From: Prosopocoilus inquinatus | Lineage: Eukaryota > Arthropoda > Insecta > Coleoptera > Lucanidae | Length of the DNA: 64,000 nt | Reading direction: 5' to 3' | Assembly: GCA_036172665.1 (NCBI GenBank) | Contig: CM069872.1 | Span: forward strand, 58,514,101-58,578,100 | Part shown: piece by piece, positions 34,407 through 45,760 of the stretch | How the letters are laid out: every line of letters starts with the position of its first letter | How positions within the stretch are numbered: the first letter of the stretch is position 1 | Translations under genes and position numbers: made by a program | Notes under the pieces: model-generated | The model's database searches: none | Seen by the model: the letters and a program-made list of their open reading frames with translations, nothing else | What the model was told of the DNA's origin: nothing

Positions 34407-35336
34407 GTAAGTACTTTTACTTTTACTTTTTCTTCTTCTTCTTCTTCTTGATTGAGATCCTTTGAACTAACTGTTAATTTTCAAGGTAAACCGTAATTAG
34501 TTAATTTCGTGCACCCGGAACTCCTCGTGGCTCGCTCACACCTTCCTTCTCGTTCCTTCTTTCATTTCCAGCTAACGTTGCTTATGGTCGCTTATAGTCA
34601 CTTTGCAATCTTTTAAACTGCGGTTTTGTTTGTTGCTTGCAACAACAAGCAGAAGCCATGGCCAGTCAGTGTTCGTTCTGTCGTTAGTGAGATCGCATCG
34701 CGGTGTAATGTTTATTTTTAGTGACGCTAATGAGTGCTTCTTATCAGCCATGTATATTTTTTTCTCTTTGTAAGTTGTTTGCTTAAGACTTTTTTACTGT
34801 CGCGTCTTTTATGGTGGCGCACACGATGGCGTTAATTATTTTTCGCTTCATCAACATTGCGGTATTTGTTCATTGTAAATTAACTTCTAATTCCTTTTTT
34901 TTATGTATATATAATTTGTTTTTCTTACGGCAGAATGTTTTTCCGTTTATGTTATAGTGTGAGCATTTTTTTTTTGAGACGAACGCGTGTTTCATCCGCG
35001 ACGCAGACATCATCAGCGCAATAGTAAACTGAAAGTTTATGTTTATATTTAATTAAATTTTTTAATTGAAGCCGCGGCTCTTGTCCAACGAAAATTAAGA
35101 CTTGAAACGGACACTATTAAAATTAGAAAGAGCACTCAACGTTTCACGAAGCTGTCAATAGATAGTGCAACGTTTAGTGCTAGTTTAAAGTTGCTAATAA
35201 CTATTTTCTTTTAATTCTTTTGGGTATAAATAAAACCTGCACGAGTTTTTTTTGTAAATGTAGAGCGTAAATAAAAAAGAAAATGTATTTTTTTTTGTTA
35301 TTGTTGTTAAATGATGTGTTTTTTTTTTATTTACAG

Positions 35337-38300
35337 GGAGGTTTACAACGCAATCAGCGGCCGGCTAGGGCAAGCTCTTCACATTCCTGAGGATTCAGTG
35401 CAGGCACTGTTTAATGACATGCATCTATATCCGTCCAAAGCTCAAGGTATTATTTTATAATGATAATAAACAAAACAATGATGACTTCATCCTCATTAAT
35501 AAATAAAGCTGAAGTTTGTTTACTCAGTTGTTTACAAATTTTTTTTTTTTTGTTTTTGCGCGCAAATTATCCGCGTTCGTTTTCCTTCGCACCTTGTACG
35601 GGATACGCCACTGCCAATGATGTTGTTGGTGGTGAAAAGATGTGCGCTTTATTCTGTTCATAATTTTATTTATAAGAATGAAAAAAAACAACAACAAATT
35701 ACATTCGTGTCCTTAAATGTCCGCGTGCTTTTTTTTTTTTTTTTTTGAGAACGACAGATCGCCTCGCGCTTCAATGTTGCTAACCTAGTGATCTTGTCTC
35801 TATAAGTCGGGTGACAATTATTTAACAATTTTCAACGCCAGGAAATTTATAGCAGGCAATTTCCTTCGCTTCTTCATTGTTAAAAAAATTAAATTTTCCT
35901 GGATCTACATTTTGAATTTGATCGTGAGCCAATAGCGAAGCCCGAAGTTCCCGCCAAAAAAGTGCGCATCGCGACGCTACCAGTTCAACCAATCACGAAG
36001 CTTCAAATTCCCGCCGAGACATCTTGCGGGACGCCAACAAATTTTTCCGTACTTTCAAGCGTGATTCCTCCTCACTAATTATATTTACTAACGCGTTATT
36101 AATGAAATATAAATTTGTATTAATTGGGAATCACATTATTAAAAGCAGTGCGTTAATTGTTTCCAAAACAAATCTGAGCGCCATCGCCAGTGTGTTTCTG
36201 TCGTTTCATTAATGTGTAGGTTAGGCAACCCATTTGACAGTTGTTCGTCCTGCAAAAACTCTCCTCCGCGATGTAAATATTTTCACGTGTGTTAAAGGTA
36301 AAATAAAAAGGGGGCCGTGTGATGTTGGCGTTAAACGTAGCCCCCCCATCGAATACCTAAAAGGTTCGGTAGTGGAACTCGCAGATTTTTGTAGGTTATC
36401 GTAATTGCATTCTGTTTTCGTTTCAGTGTCAGAGATGCTGCAATGTGCGAGACAGTGCGGTCGAAGAAATGGGACATCCACATTCCTCACGTTCGGCGAG
36501 TTCTGCATTTTCGCGAGAGAAATGCAAAACCCTAAGTCACTTTGGAAGCCGGCCCAGAAAACGAAAAGTAAAACCGTCCTAACAAGACGAAACCGGATCA
36601 GATCTAATATTTGAATGTGTGTGATTGCAGAACGAGATAATACCACCAAGTGCGAGGTGTTCTTAGGGGGCTCTTGTAATCCGACCACGTGGAGGACCGA
36701 CACGGCTATACCGGAGTTGCAGAAACACGGGATTTCCTATTACAATCCGGTGTGTACTTTTTTTTTTCTTTTTAAGTCTGAGATGTATTTCTTTATCTGT
36801 GTTGTTTGCAGCAAGTATCTATGTGGGCACCGGAATTGGTTGCGCAGGAGCACGACGCCAAACAATCAGCGTCTGTACTTTTGTACGTCGTTGATAGCCA
36901 AACGAGGAGCGTAGGGGGCATGATCGAAGTTGCCTATTTGGTTGCGGCGGGGCGTTGCGTCGTTCTAGTTGCATTTCCTTATCGGCTGGGCCAAAGTATT
37001 ATGGGGGAACCTATTTCAACCAGGTCAGTCTCTTTTTAGAATTTCAGCCCAGAACCTGTTCGTTACATGTTACGCCTTCAAATTTAGGGAATACATGGAT
37101 TTGGGGAACGGTCAAATTAGCTTGCTGGCGTTGGTGAAATCGCAGGGAATCAAGGTACACAGTAATCTTACTTCGGCTTTACAATTCACCTCAAACCTTC
37201 TGAGGAATTCGTCGTCGAATTTAAACGGAATAACAGCAGAGGAACAAATCACCTACAAACTAAAGTAAGCGCGCAAGTGAATAGCCTTGTTTATTTGATT
37301 TGTACGAAGTAAGTTTTGCTTATAGGAAGCTGAGGGAAACCTTCGATCATTTCGATACAAATCGCAGCGGGGAACTCCTCCTGCATCAGGTTTTGGATGC
37401 GTATTATATGTTAACGAATAAATCGCTGGATATAATGGCCCTGTACAGCTACCTGAGCACGTCGAACGCTTCGAATCCGAGCCAGACGCGGATCACTTTC
37501 GAACAGTTCTGCGCGCTTATGGCCGAGTTCAGCGTCAGAGATGGCTGCGACAACTTCACGAAAGATGGTAGACTTTCTGATCCTTTATATTGGGCAAGCG
37601 CACTTTTGAAGACACGGCATCTGCTCAGATTTTACGTTGTTCAACCTATTGCTAACATCATAGGTACTGACTGGCTTAAGAAAATAGTGTTGCACTCTTC
37701 CCCTTTTTTCCCCCTTCACTTGCAGAATGCTGGTTTTCAAAAGTTTTGTTATCCGTTTTGCACTTAATACTCTTTGCATTTCGCTTTTTAAAATCCTGTC
37801 TCTGTTTTTAAATTTAATTAAGTTGCATTTTGTGTTTGCAGAGTGGGCAAGTCAGCCGTTGCAACGTCAGTGCTCGAGGAACAACAACTCGCATTGCGAT
37901 GAAATTAACAAACATGCCAACTGCACGACCAGCGAGGGGAACATGTGCAACGGGGGGGATTCTTACGTGGCCGACGTGTACCTGGGGGGTTCGTGTAAAA
38001 CCAGAAGTAATTGGCGAGAGCACGTCGCACCTTTGATTAAAAAACACGGCCTGACATACTACAATCCGGCCATCAGAGAAACGGAGTACTACGATTCGGA
38101 ATGCAACATCAACACGTTATTTTATTACAGTGATAATAACACGGACTTTGAGAACAGCGTGTGTGAGAATAAAGTGCTGCAGTGGAAGAGAGCGATCGAT
38201 GATAGCAAGGTGTTGATGTTCGTTGTCACCAGCGACACCAGGTCATTAACAACGATGATCCTCGCTGCTCACTACATCGGAATGAACAAGAGCGTCGTGC

Positions 38301-38542
38301 TTTGCATCGAGCAGTTGTACGAGGAATTTGAAATAGCGAATGAAAAGGTACTACTTTTTTTTAAATCTTGGATTTAGTTTTTTTTAATTTTTTATTTCTT
38401 GCAGTTAACAAAACAGGCGATTAAAGATTACAATCGGGGTAGGGTGTACCTGTCGGATTTGGCCAAACGCAAACACGTACCAGTATTCGAAAACATCACA
38501 GAAGCAGCGCAATGTGCAATAGAAAAATGTCAACTTAGGTAG
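35337..38542 (+). CDS. raw: Raw-type protein: two deoxyribosyltransferase-like domains plus EF-hand
   Basis: Eight exons join in phase: 35337-35446, 36427-36567, 36631-36749, 36812-37023, 37088-37264, 37326-37567, 37842-38347 and 38405-38542 (TAG stop). All have GT/AG borders; with the candidate exon at 34351 the protein is 566 residues. Order: a degenerate EF-hand-like segment (exon 36427); domain 1 from EVFLGGSC (about residue 111) through YYNPQVSMWAPE and VGGMIEVAYLVAAGR (Glu181) to about 260; a canonical-looking EF loop DTNRSGELLLHQ (282-293, position 12 is Gln instead of Glu); domain 2 from DVYLGGSC (about 397) through YYNPAIRE to the C-terminus. Both domains resemble the nucleoside 2-deoxyribosyltransferase-like fold; Glu181 sits where that family has its catalytic Glu, while domain 2 has Leu493 there. 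This architecture is that of Drosophila Raw, an antagonist of JNK/AP-1 signalling in dorsal closure. The orthology is from memory of the family. Enzyme activity is unproven. Confidence 0.85.
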
Positions 38543-40860
38543 AAAAAGAATTACCTTGGCTTTATTGTATGTATAATATTCAAGTTAGGTTGTAAAGGAG
38601 TTTTCCACCGTTGTTTCGTTCAATTGCTCTCTTTTTCTCATCGCTCTCTTCGCTACAAACTCTTTTTTTTTGTATTGCTCCAATGGAGCAAAGTGTACTT
38701 AATAAATCAGCCTGGTGGAAAATTCCCCTCCCCTGTATATAAGTGTATACATAACACTTTTTATTTATTTATTCTGCTGTTGTTTCTATGTTCGTCAAGC
38801 CCCCTTTATTATAAAGTTTGTGGACTGTATCTAGAGAGAGCATGAATTCTTCGGAGAAATGTCGATGATGTGTTTTCCTGTTCTTAAGTAATTCTGTGCA
38901 TTTTTTTTACAAGGATGATTTTTTTTATAGTGTTCGAGCATCGTGATGTTTCCTTTTTTAATGTATTGGAAAATTAAGTTTTACACTTTGAAAAATTGCA
39001 GCGGCGTGAATTTTTTCACCCCGTCGATTTTTTTTTAACAACTATATTTGGAATTCATCCCACCTATTAAAAGTATTAATTAAAATATGAAGAAAAAAAA
39101 AACAACACATTCTAGAACTTCACTATCGTGTATTAATGGTACAAAGACGACGTCGTAAGGTAGCTATTGAATAGGCAGCTGTGTGCATCTAATCATTTTT
39201 CATTCAAATATAGTTGTTAATACTTTAGTGATTAGGTAAAAAAATGATATTATTCATAACATCGCTTACAGTCATTCACAACACATTCATTTATTAATAC
39301 CTGTGTGTAGAGTTATATATGGCAACTTTATGTATGTATGTTATGTACAGTAGAGTAATTTATTATATTTCTAATAAATGAATATTATTAATGATGTTAA
39401 TTACTATGTGCAATTTTATTTTACAGAGAAGAACCGAGTGCCTCACGGCATCATTTGGTTATATGTAACAAAAGACCTTATTATTATAAGTTTTTTGTTT
39501 TCTTCTAATGATAAAATTAATTTTCCTCTTTTTTTATAGTACTTAAAAGCGCGTCAATTATCTTTAAGGGTTATTCATTCATGGTGTAACATAGAAAAAC
39601 ACTTTTTTTTCCAAAGCAAAAATAAATACGTAAAATTAATCTTCCATTTTTTAATAACAAACAAAAATTTTTAAACTGCTATAATAAGATCATTTTCTAA
39701 GTTACCCCATGGTTTTATACTATACCTCGTTTAAAATAAATTTACAGCTAGTTTTATGATAATCTTATAGCTGACAGTTATTAATAGTTTCCACTTCCTA
39801 TAAGTGCTTTAAACAGTACTGCTCCGAACGATTGTAAAACTGGCTGCGAATGTAGGATTAAAAAATTGCACGTAAGTTTCATGAGCACAATTAAAAAAAT
39901 ATATATATCAAAGGACTCATGAAATAAAAGGCTTAAAAGAAAGGTTTACTTGCAATTGATTAATTCAATATGGCATTTTATTTTATAAGCAGCAGCAGCA
40001 GCAGCGTAATGAAATTAGGCAAAAATATTAATTAATACTATTGTAATAATTGTTATAAATAATAATTCCGCTTCAACAGTAAGATCATTAACATAAATAA
40101 GATATGCTTAGAGGTTTAATAAAATAAAGTACTGATTAAATATGTTCTATGAACAAGAGTTAATTGTGAGCTTATTACAAGTACTTCTGTAATATTCCTT
40201 TTTAAGTAATAACTTCAAGAGTAAATAATGGAAGAGATATACTGCCAAATTAGAAGATTTGGTTTGATGCATTTGAGGTGGGCTTCCGTCTCATTTGGGA
40301 TGTCTTGTACCTGAACTAAATAAGAAGCACGATTTATTATAAGGTCACATAGGTTTTAACGAGTAGCTGTTATGAATGCATTGGAGAATGAATCTCTTGC
40401 AGAAATTGTTGTAGTAGTGTTGGTCTTGTAACGTAAGAGCTCTGTGTATAAACAAATTAATACAGTAAACGTAATACTTAATTGTAAATTACAAGGTATA
40501 TTTATTTTTACTTTCTAATGCCTAATAAAAATTCTGAATTATCTTATTTGTTTTTTTATTTATTGTTACCTGAAGAATACTAGAAGAAATACAAAATATA
40601 TTACCAAATAATAAATTAAGTATACATCAGAAAAGATAAGAAGAAACTAAATAAAATGAACAACAAAAGTGTTCTAGCCGTACACACAATCGAAAGAAAC
40701 AGTAAAGAGAAACAGTTTCCTGTAATAATTGTAACTACAGTTTTCATTGGCACGTCAATAGTGGCGCCATCTATGATTCAGTAGTCAAGGTTTTAGCAAA
40801 CTTACAGAGATCTGTAAGGCTGCTAAAATGTGCGTCTGTATTAAAAATATTCTGAGTTTT
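38543..40860. other. 3' UTR and intergenic sequence
   Basis: Very AT-rich with several AATAAA hexamers. A (GCA)n run is near 39990-40004, and a GCGCCATCTATG motif (same core as the 21-22.5 kb array) is at 40765. No other gene is seen. Confidence 0.5.
38701..38706 (+). terminator. Candidate poly(A) signal of the raw-like gene
   Basis: AATAAA, 159 bp after the stop codon. Another AATAAA lies at 39373-39378, so a longer 3' UTR is possible. Confidence 0.4.
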
Positions 40861-41160
40861 ACTGGGATCTTGAATCTTGCTACCAGGGTCACATAAACGC
40901 AAGGAGGTGTCAGCCGGAGTGCATCCTGCGCCGGATAATTCCCGCCAGTTTTAGAAACCAATTTAAAAAAAATTCTGAAGCAGTCTTACTGGGATTTTTG
41001 AATCTTGCTACCAGGATCACATAAACGCCAGGAGGTGTCAAACAGAGGGTATTAGCAGCTGAAAATTTCCCGCCAATTTTTACTGCCTCCGCTGAACAAA
41101 TTTTCTGCAATTTTTGTATTTTACTACCAGGATCACATAAACGCGAGGAGGTGTTGGACG
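40861..41160 (+). repeat. ~120-bp tandem repeat, three copies
   Basis: TACCAGGATCACATAAACGC followed by AGGAGGTGT occurs at 40881, 41009 and 41125 (spacing 128 and 116 bp). Copies are preceded by ACTGGGAT.TTGAATCTTGC and end with GCTGAAAA.TT pieces. They directly precede the 388-bp satellite. Confidence 0.85.
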
Positions 41161-41205
41161 AGGTGCTGAAAAATTGCTCTTCACAGTATAAAAATCCCTT
41201 GTGAC

Positions 41206-44200
41206 GACATCGAGTTAAAAATGTTAATAACTCCCTTATTTACGGGCCAAATTCGACGCGCCTTCGCAGGGACGTTCTAAGGCCCTTAAGGGACGCAACC
41301 GCTCGCTCAAAATCGCCGTATTTTCTTTAGAAATCAAAAATGCATAAAAGGGCTGCGCAGTAGGTAACGGAGGGTCGTAGGGCTGCGCACTCGATTTTTG
41401 ACATATGGGTTAAGCCAGACGTACAAAAAAAATTCTTCTTTCGAATGGCGCCCTCAAATCGGCCCTAAGGGCTCAAATAACAAAGTTAGGTTTTTCAGGC
41501 TTCGCAGAAGAATCGAGTTTTGCTCGTCGTTTCGAACGCAAAAATGCCCTCGTGACGTCACACGCCAGCCGTGACGTCGTACGCCAGCTGTGACGTCATC
41601 AAGTTAAAAACGTCAATAACTCCCTTATTTACGGGCCAAATTCGACGCGCCTTCGCAGGGACGTTCTAAGGCCCTTAAGGGACGCAACCGCTCGCTCAAA
41701 ATCGCCGTATTTTCTTTAGAAATCAAAAATGCATAAAAGGGCTGCGCAGTAGGTAACGGAGGGTCGTAGGGCTGCGCACTCGATTTTTGACATATGGGTT
41801 AAGCCAGACGTATAAAAAAATTCTTCTTTCGAATGGCGCCCTCAAATCGGCCCTAAGGGCTCAAACAACAAAGTTAGGTTTTTCAGGCTTCGCAGAAAAA
41901 TCGAGTTTTGCTCGTCGTTTCGAACGCAAAAATGCCCTCGTGACGTCATACGCCAGCCGTGACGTCGTACGCCAGCTGTGACGTCATCATGTTAAAAATG
42001 TCAATAACTCCCTTATTTACGGGCCAAATTCGACGCGCCTTCGCAGGGACGTTCTAAGGCCCTTAAGGGACGCAACCGCACGCTCAAAATCGCCGTATTT
42101 TCTTTAGAAATCAAAAATGCATAAAAGGGCTGCGCAGTAGGTAACGGAGGGTCGTAGGGCTGCGCACTCGATTTTTGACATATGGGTTAAGCCAGACGTA
42201 TAAAAAAATTCTTCTTTCGAATGGCGCCCTCAAATCGGCCCTAAGGGCTCAAACAACAAAGTTAGGTTTTTCAGGCTTCGCAGAAAAATCGAGTTTTGCT
42301 CGTCGTTTCGAACGCAAAAACGCCCTCGTGACGTCATACGCCAGCCGTGACGTCGTACGCCAGCTGTGACGTCATCATGTTAAAAATGTCAATAACTCCC
42401 TTATTTACGGGCCAAATTCGACGCGCCTTCGCAGGGACGTTCTAAGGCCCTTAAGGGACGCAACCGCACGCTCAAAATCGCCGTATTTTCTTTAGAAATC
42501 AAAAATGCATAAAAGGGCTGCGCAGTAGGTAACGGAGGGTCGTAGGGCTGCGCACTCGATTTTTGACATATGGGTTACGCCAGACGTATAAAAAAATTCT
42601 TCTTTCGAATGGCGCCCTCAAATCGGCCCTAAGGGCTCAAATAACAAAGTTAGGTTTTTCAGGCTTCGCAGAAAAATCGAGTTTTGCTCGTCGTTTCGAA
42701 CGCAAAAATGCCCTCCTGACGTCATACGCCAGCCGTGACGTCGTACGCCAGCTGTGACGTCATCATGTTAAAAATGTCAATAACTCCCTTATTTACGGGC
42801 CAAATTCGACGCGCCTTCGCAGGGACGTTCTAAGGCCCTTAAGGGACGCAACCGCTCGCTCAAAATCGCCGTATTTTCTTTAGAAATCAAAAATGCATAA
42901 AAGGGCTGCGCAGTAGGTAACGGAGGGTCGTAGGGCTGCGCACTCGATTTTTGACATATGGGTTAAGCCAGACGTATAAAAAAATTCTTCTTTCGAATGG
43001 CGCCCTCAAATCGGCCCTAAGGGCTCAAACAACAAAGTTAAGTTTTTCAGGCTTCGCAGAAAAATCGAGTTTTGCTCGTCGTTTCGAACGCAAAAATGCC
43101 CTCGTGACGTCATACGCCAGTCGTGACGTCGTACGCCAGCTGTGACGTCATCATGTTAAAAATGTCAATAACTCCCTTATTTACGGGCCAAATTCGACGC
43201 GCCTTCGCAGGGACGTTCTAAGGCCCTTAAGGGACGCAACCGCACGCTCAAAATCGCCGTATTTTCTTTAGAAATCAAAAATGCATAAAAGGGCTGCGCA
43301 GTAGGTAACGGAGGGTCGTAGGGCTGCGCACTCGATTTTTGACATATGGGTTAAGCCAGACGTACAAAAAAAATTCTTCTTTCGAATGGCGCCCTCAAAT
43401 CGGCCCTAAGGGCTCAAATAACAAAGTTAGGTTTTTCAGGCTTCGCAGAAGAATCGAGTTTTGCTCGTCGTTTCGAACGCAAAAATGCCCTCGTGACGTC
43501 ACACGCCAGCCGTGACGTCGTACGCCAGCTGTGACGTCATCAAGTTAAAAACGTCAATAACTCCCTTATTTACGGGCCAAATTCGACGCGCCTTCGCAGG
43601 GACGTTCTAAGGCCCTTAAGGGACGCAACCGCTCGCTCAAAATCGCCGTATTTTCTTTAGAAATCAAAAATGCATAAAAGGGCTGCGCAGTAGGTAACGG
43701 AGGGTCGTAGGGCTGCGCACTCGATTTTTGACATATGGGTTAAGCCAGACGTATAAAAAAATTCTTCTTTCGAATGGCGCCCTCAAATCGGCCCTAAGGG
43801 CTCAAACAACAAAGTTAGGTTTTTCAGGCTTCGCAGAAAAATCGAGTTTTGCTCGTCGTTTCGAACGCAAAAATGCCCTCGTGACGTCATACGCCAGCCG
43901 TGACGTCGTACGCCAGCTGTGACGTCATCATGTTAAAAATGTCAATAACTCCCTTATTTACGGGCCAAATTCGACGCGCCTTCGCAGGGACGTTCTAAGG
44001 CCCTTAAGGGACGCAACCGCACGCTCAAAATCGCCGTATTTTCTTTAGAAATCAAAAATGCATAAAAGGGCTGCGCAGTAGGTAACGGAGGGTCGTAGGG
44101 CTGCGCACTCGATTTTTGACATATGGGTTAAGCCAGACGTATAAAAAAATTCTTCTTTCGAATGGCGCCCTCAAATCGGCCCTAAGGGCTCAAATAACAA

Positions 44201-44460
44201 AGTTAGGTTTTTCAGGCTTCGCAGAAAAATCGAGTTTTGCTCGTCGTTTCGAACGCAAAAACGCCCTCGTGACGTCATACGCCAGCTGTGACGTCATCGA
44301 GTTAAAAATGTCAATAACTCCCTTATTTACAAGCCAAATTCGACGTGCCTTCGCAGGGACCTTCGAAGGACCTCAAGGGACGCGACTGCTCCCTCAAAGC
44401 AACCGTATTATCTATAGAATCGAAAAACTTAATAAAGCACGTATTTTTTTCTCATAAAAT
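41206..44460 (+). repeat. 388-bp CRE-rich satellite, eight copies plus a partial
   Basis: The landmark AATAACTCCCTTATTTACGG starts at 41225, 41615, 42003, 42391, 42779, 43167, 43556, 43944 and 44313, giving periods 390, 388, 388, 388, 388, 389, 388 and 369. Copies are nearly identical. Each ends in a 19-bp sub-repeat present three times (GTGACGTCATACGCCAGCC and variants) that carries CRE octamers TGACGTCA, for example 41553-41560 and 41591-41598. The eighth copy has lost exactly one sub-repeat, which explains its 369-bp length. The terminal partial copy (44313-44460) is clearly diverged. The 64-residue frame seen once per copy is part of the repeat. Confidence 0.97.
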
Positions 44461-44461
44461 C

Positions 44462-45020
44462 GCGAAAAAATTCACCTACGCAGTACTCGACGAGATATCG
44501 ACCCCTAAAGTGCCGTCGTAGAAAAACAGTTTTTTGTCAGTGAAAAACTGGAAAAGTAAAAAATTCGCTGTCGCTAATTGAATAATCGTTATTTATGGGG
44601 CGATGCGCAGCGATTTTAATTCATAAAACAGTTAAAATTGCATAAACGTTATTAATGTATCCATGTATAGGTAGTGCTGCCATCTTTGAGCAACCTAATG
44701 GACTCTGTAGGATATCCATCAAAACAGGTCTCTGTAATATTACAGGAATCTATAATTTTACTTCACGAATAAACTATAAATTTATGAATAAATTTCATTT
44801 ATTTTTTTAACTGTTTTATACATTAAAGCCGTAGCTTTTCACAGAATAAATAACGATTATTCAATTGGAGCACAAAGGTTTTTACTATTCCAGTTTTCCA
44901 CTGAGAAAACGTTTTTCTGCGACGGCATTTTAGGGGTCGATATCTGGGAAAGGGGGTGAGCTGCAGAGGAAGGGAGCCCGGTTTTGAATGCGCCTCGTCG
45001 AGATCCACTTGGGTGAATTT
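44462..45020. mobile_element. Large foldback element next to the satellite
   Basis: The left arm (about 44462-44600: AAAAAATTCACC, GATATCGACCCCTAAA, TGCCGTCG, AGAAAAAC, AAAACTGGAA, GAATAATCGTTATTTAT) is matched in reverse complement by about 44843-45020, in the same order, with around 85-90% identity by eye. The ~240-bp centre is AT-rich. The end of the 388-bp array merges into its left arm, so insertion into or near the array edge is likely. No coding. Confidence 0.75.
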
Positions 45021-45034
45021 TTTCCCCATTTTAG

Positions 45035-45247
45035 GAGAAAAATCGCCCTTATAGAGCTTGAGGAGACGAATCTAATGGTGCAAGCCGCAAGTCTCTAGCT
45101 CGCGCCGTTTTCGAGAAAATAATTGAATTTTTCTGCCACCCATTCATGTCGTTTAGTTTAAATTTTTTTCTCGAAACGACGCGATCTAGAGACTTGCGGT
45201 TTGCACCATTCGATTCGTCTGCTCAAGCTCTACGAGGGCGATTTTCT
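45035..45247. repeat. ~213-bp palindromic element
   Basis: The left arm, from GAAAAATCGCCC through AGAGCTTGAGGAGACGAATC and GCAAGTCTCTAGCTCGCG, is mirrored by CGCGATCTAGAGACTTGC, GATTCGTCTGCTCAAGCTCT and GGGCGATTTTC. Arms are about 80-90 bp with a few mismatches. It abuts the 44462-45020 foldback and may be part of the same composite. Confidence 0.8.
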
Positions 45248-45622
45248 TCGCTGCCTTCTATTTTCCGTCGAAATCCTCAATTTTCATGGACTGGGTGACC
45301 TGTAACTAAAACTGAATCTGATAGCAGGTACAGTCATGCTCACCATAAATGCTACAATTTGACATTTCTGTGAGTCTTGCGATAAAGGTCTTAAGAGTAA
45401 AGTCTGCTAGCAAAAGCTGCAGCATAATTGCGCACGACTGTACCTTAATTGTAATTGGTTAAAAAGAGTAAACAATTTTCATATTTGTCCAACTTTTCCG
45501 CTATTACATGCCCGACATGTTAACTATTCCAAAACTGTTTAATGAATGTATAATAAGTTTTGAAGGTGCATTTAGAATTTCGCGTAAAACAATAACAAAT
45601 GTGCTCATAACTTGAAATAATC
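45248..45622. other. Intergenic, nothing recognised
   Basis: Unique sequence between the foldbacks and the 3' end of Pdcd4. Confidence 0.4.
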
Positions 45623-45628
45623 TTTATT
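45623..45628 (-). terminator. Candidate poly(A) signal of Pdcd4
   Basis: AATAAA on the minus strand (TTTATT in plus), about 135 bp beyond the stop codon and the first strong hexamer in that direction. Confidence 0.6.
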
Positions 45629-45760
45629 CATATAAGAACAAATACAAAAAAAAAGAAGTAACATTTTTAAATGCACCAAGTGCTGATGACAAAATATCAA
45701 ATGCCTTAATGAATGATGTCTACTTGGATACGATGATGGACAACTGATAAGCGGCAATAC

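Noticed and set aside
36221..36703. 160-residue minus-strand frame
   Set aside because: Antisense to the second and third certain exons of the raw-like gene; those exons and their splice sites explain the openness.
37727..37841. Open reading into exon 37842 from an upstream Met
   Set aside because: This stretch is the T-rich end of an intron with a clear TTTGCAG acceptor; joining 37567 to 37842 keeps phase.
41787..44457. 64- to 113-residue frame once per 388-bp satellite copy
   Set aside because: It is conserved only because the DNA copies are nearly identical; there is no excess of silent changes, and it overlaps the CRE sub-repeats.
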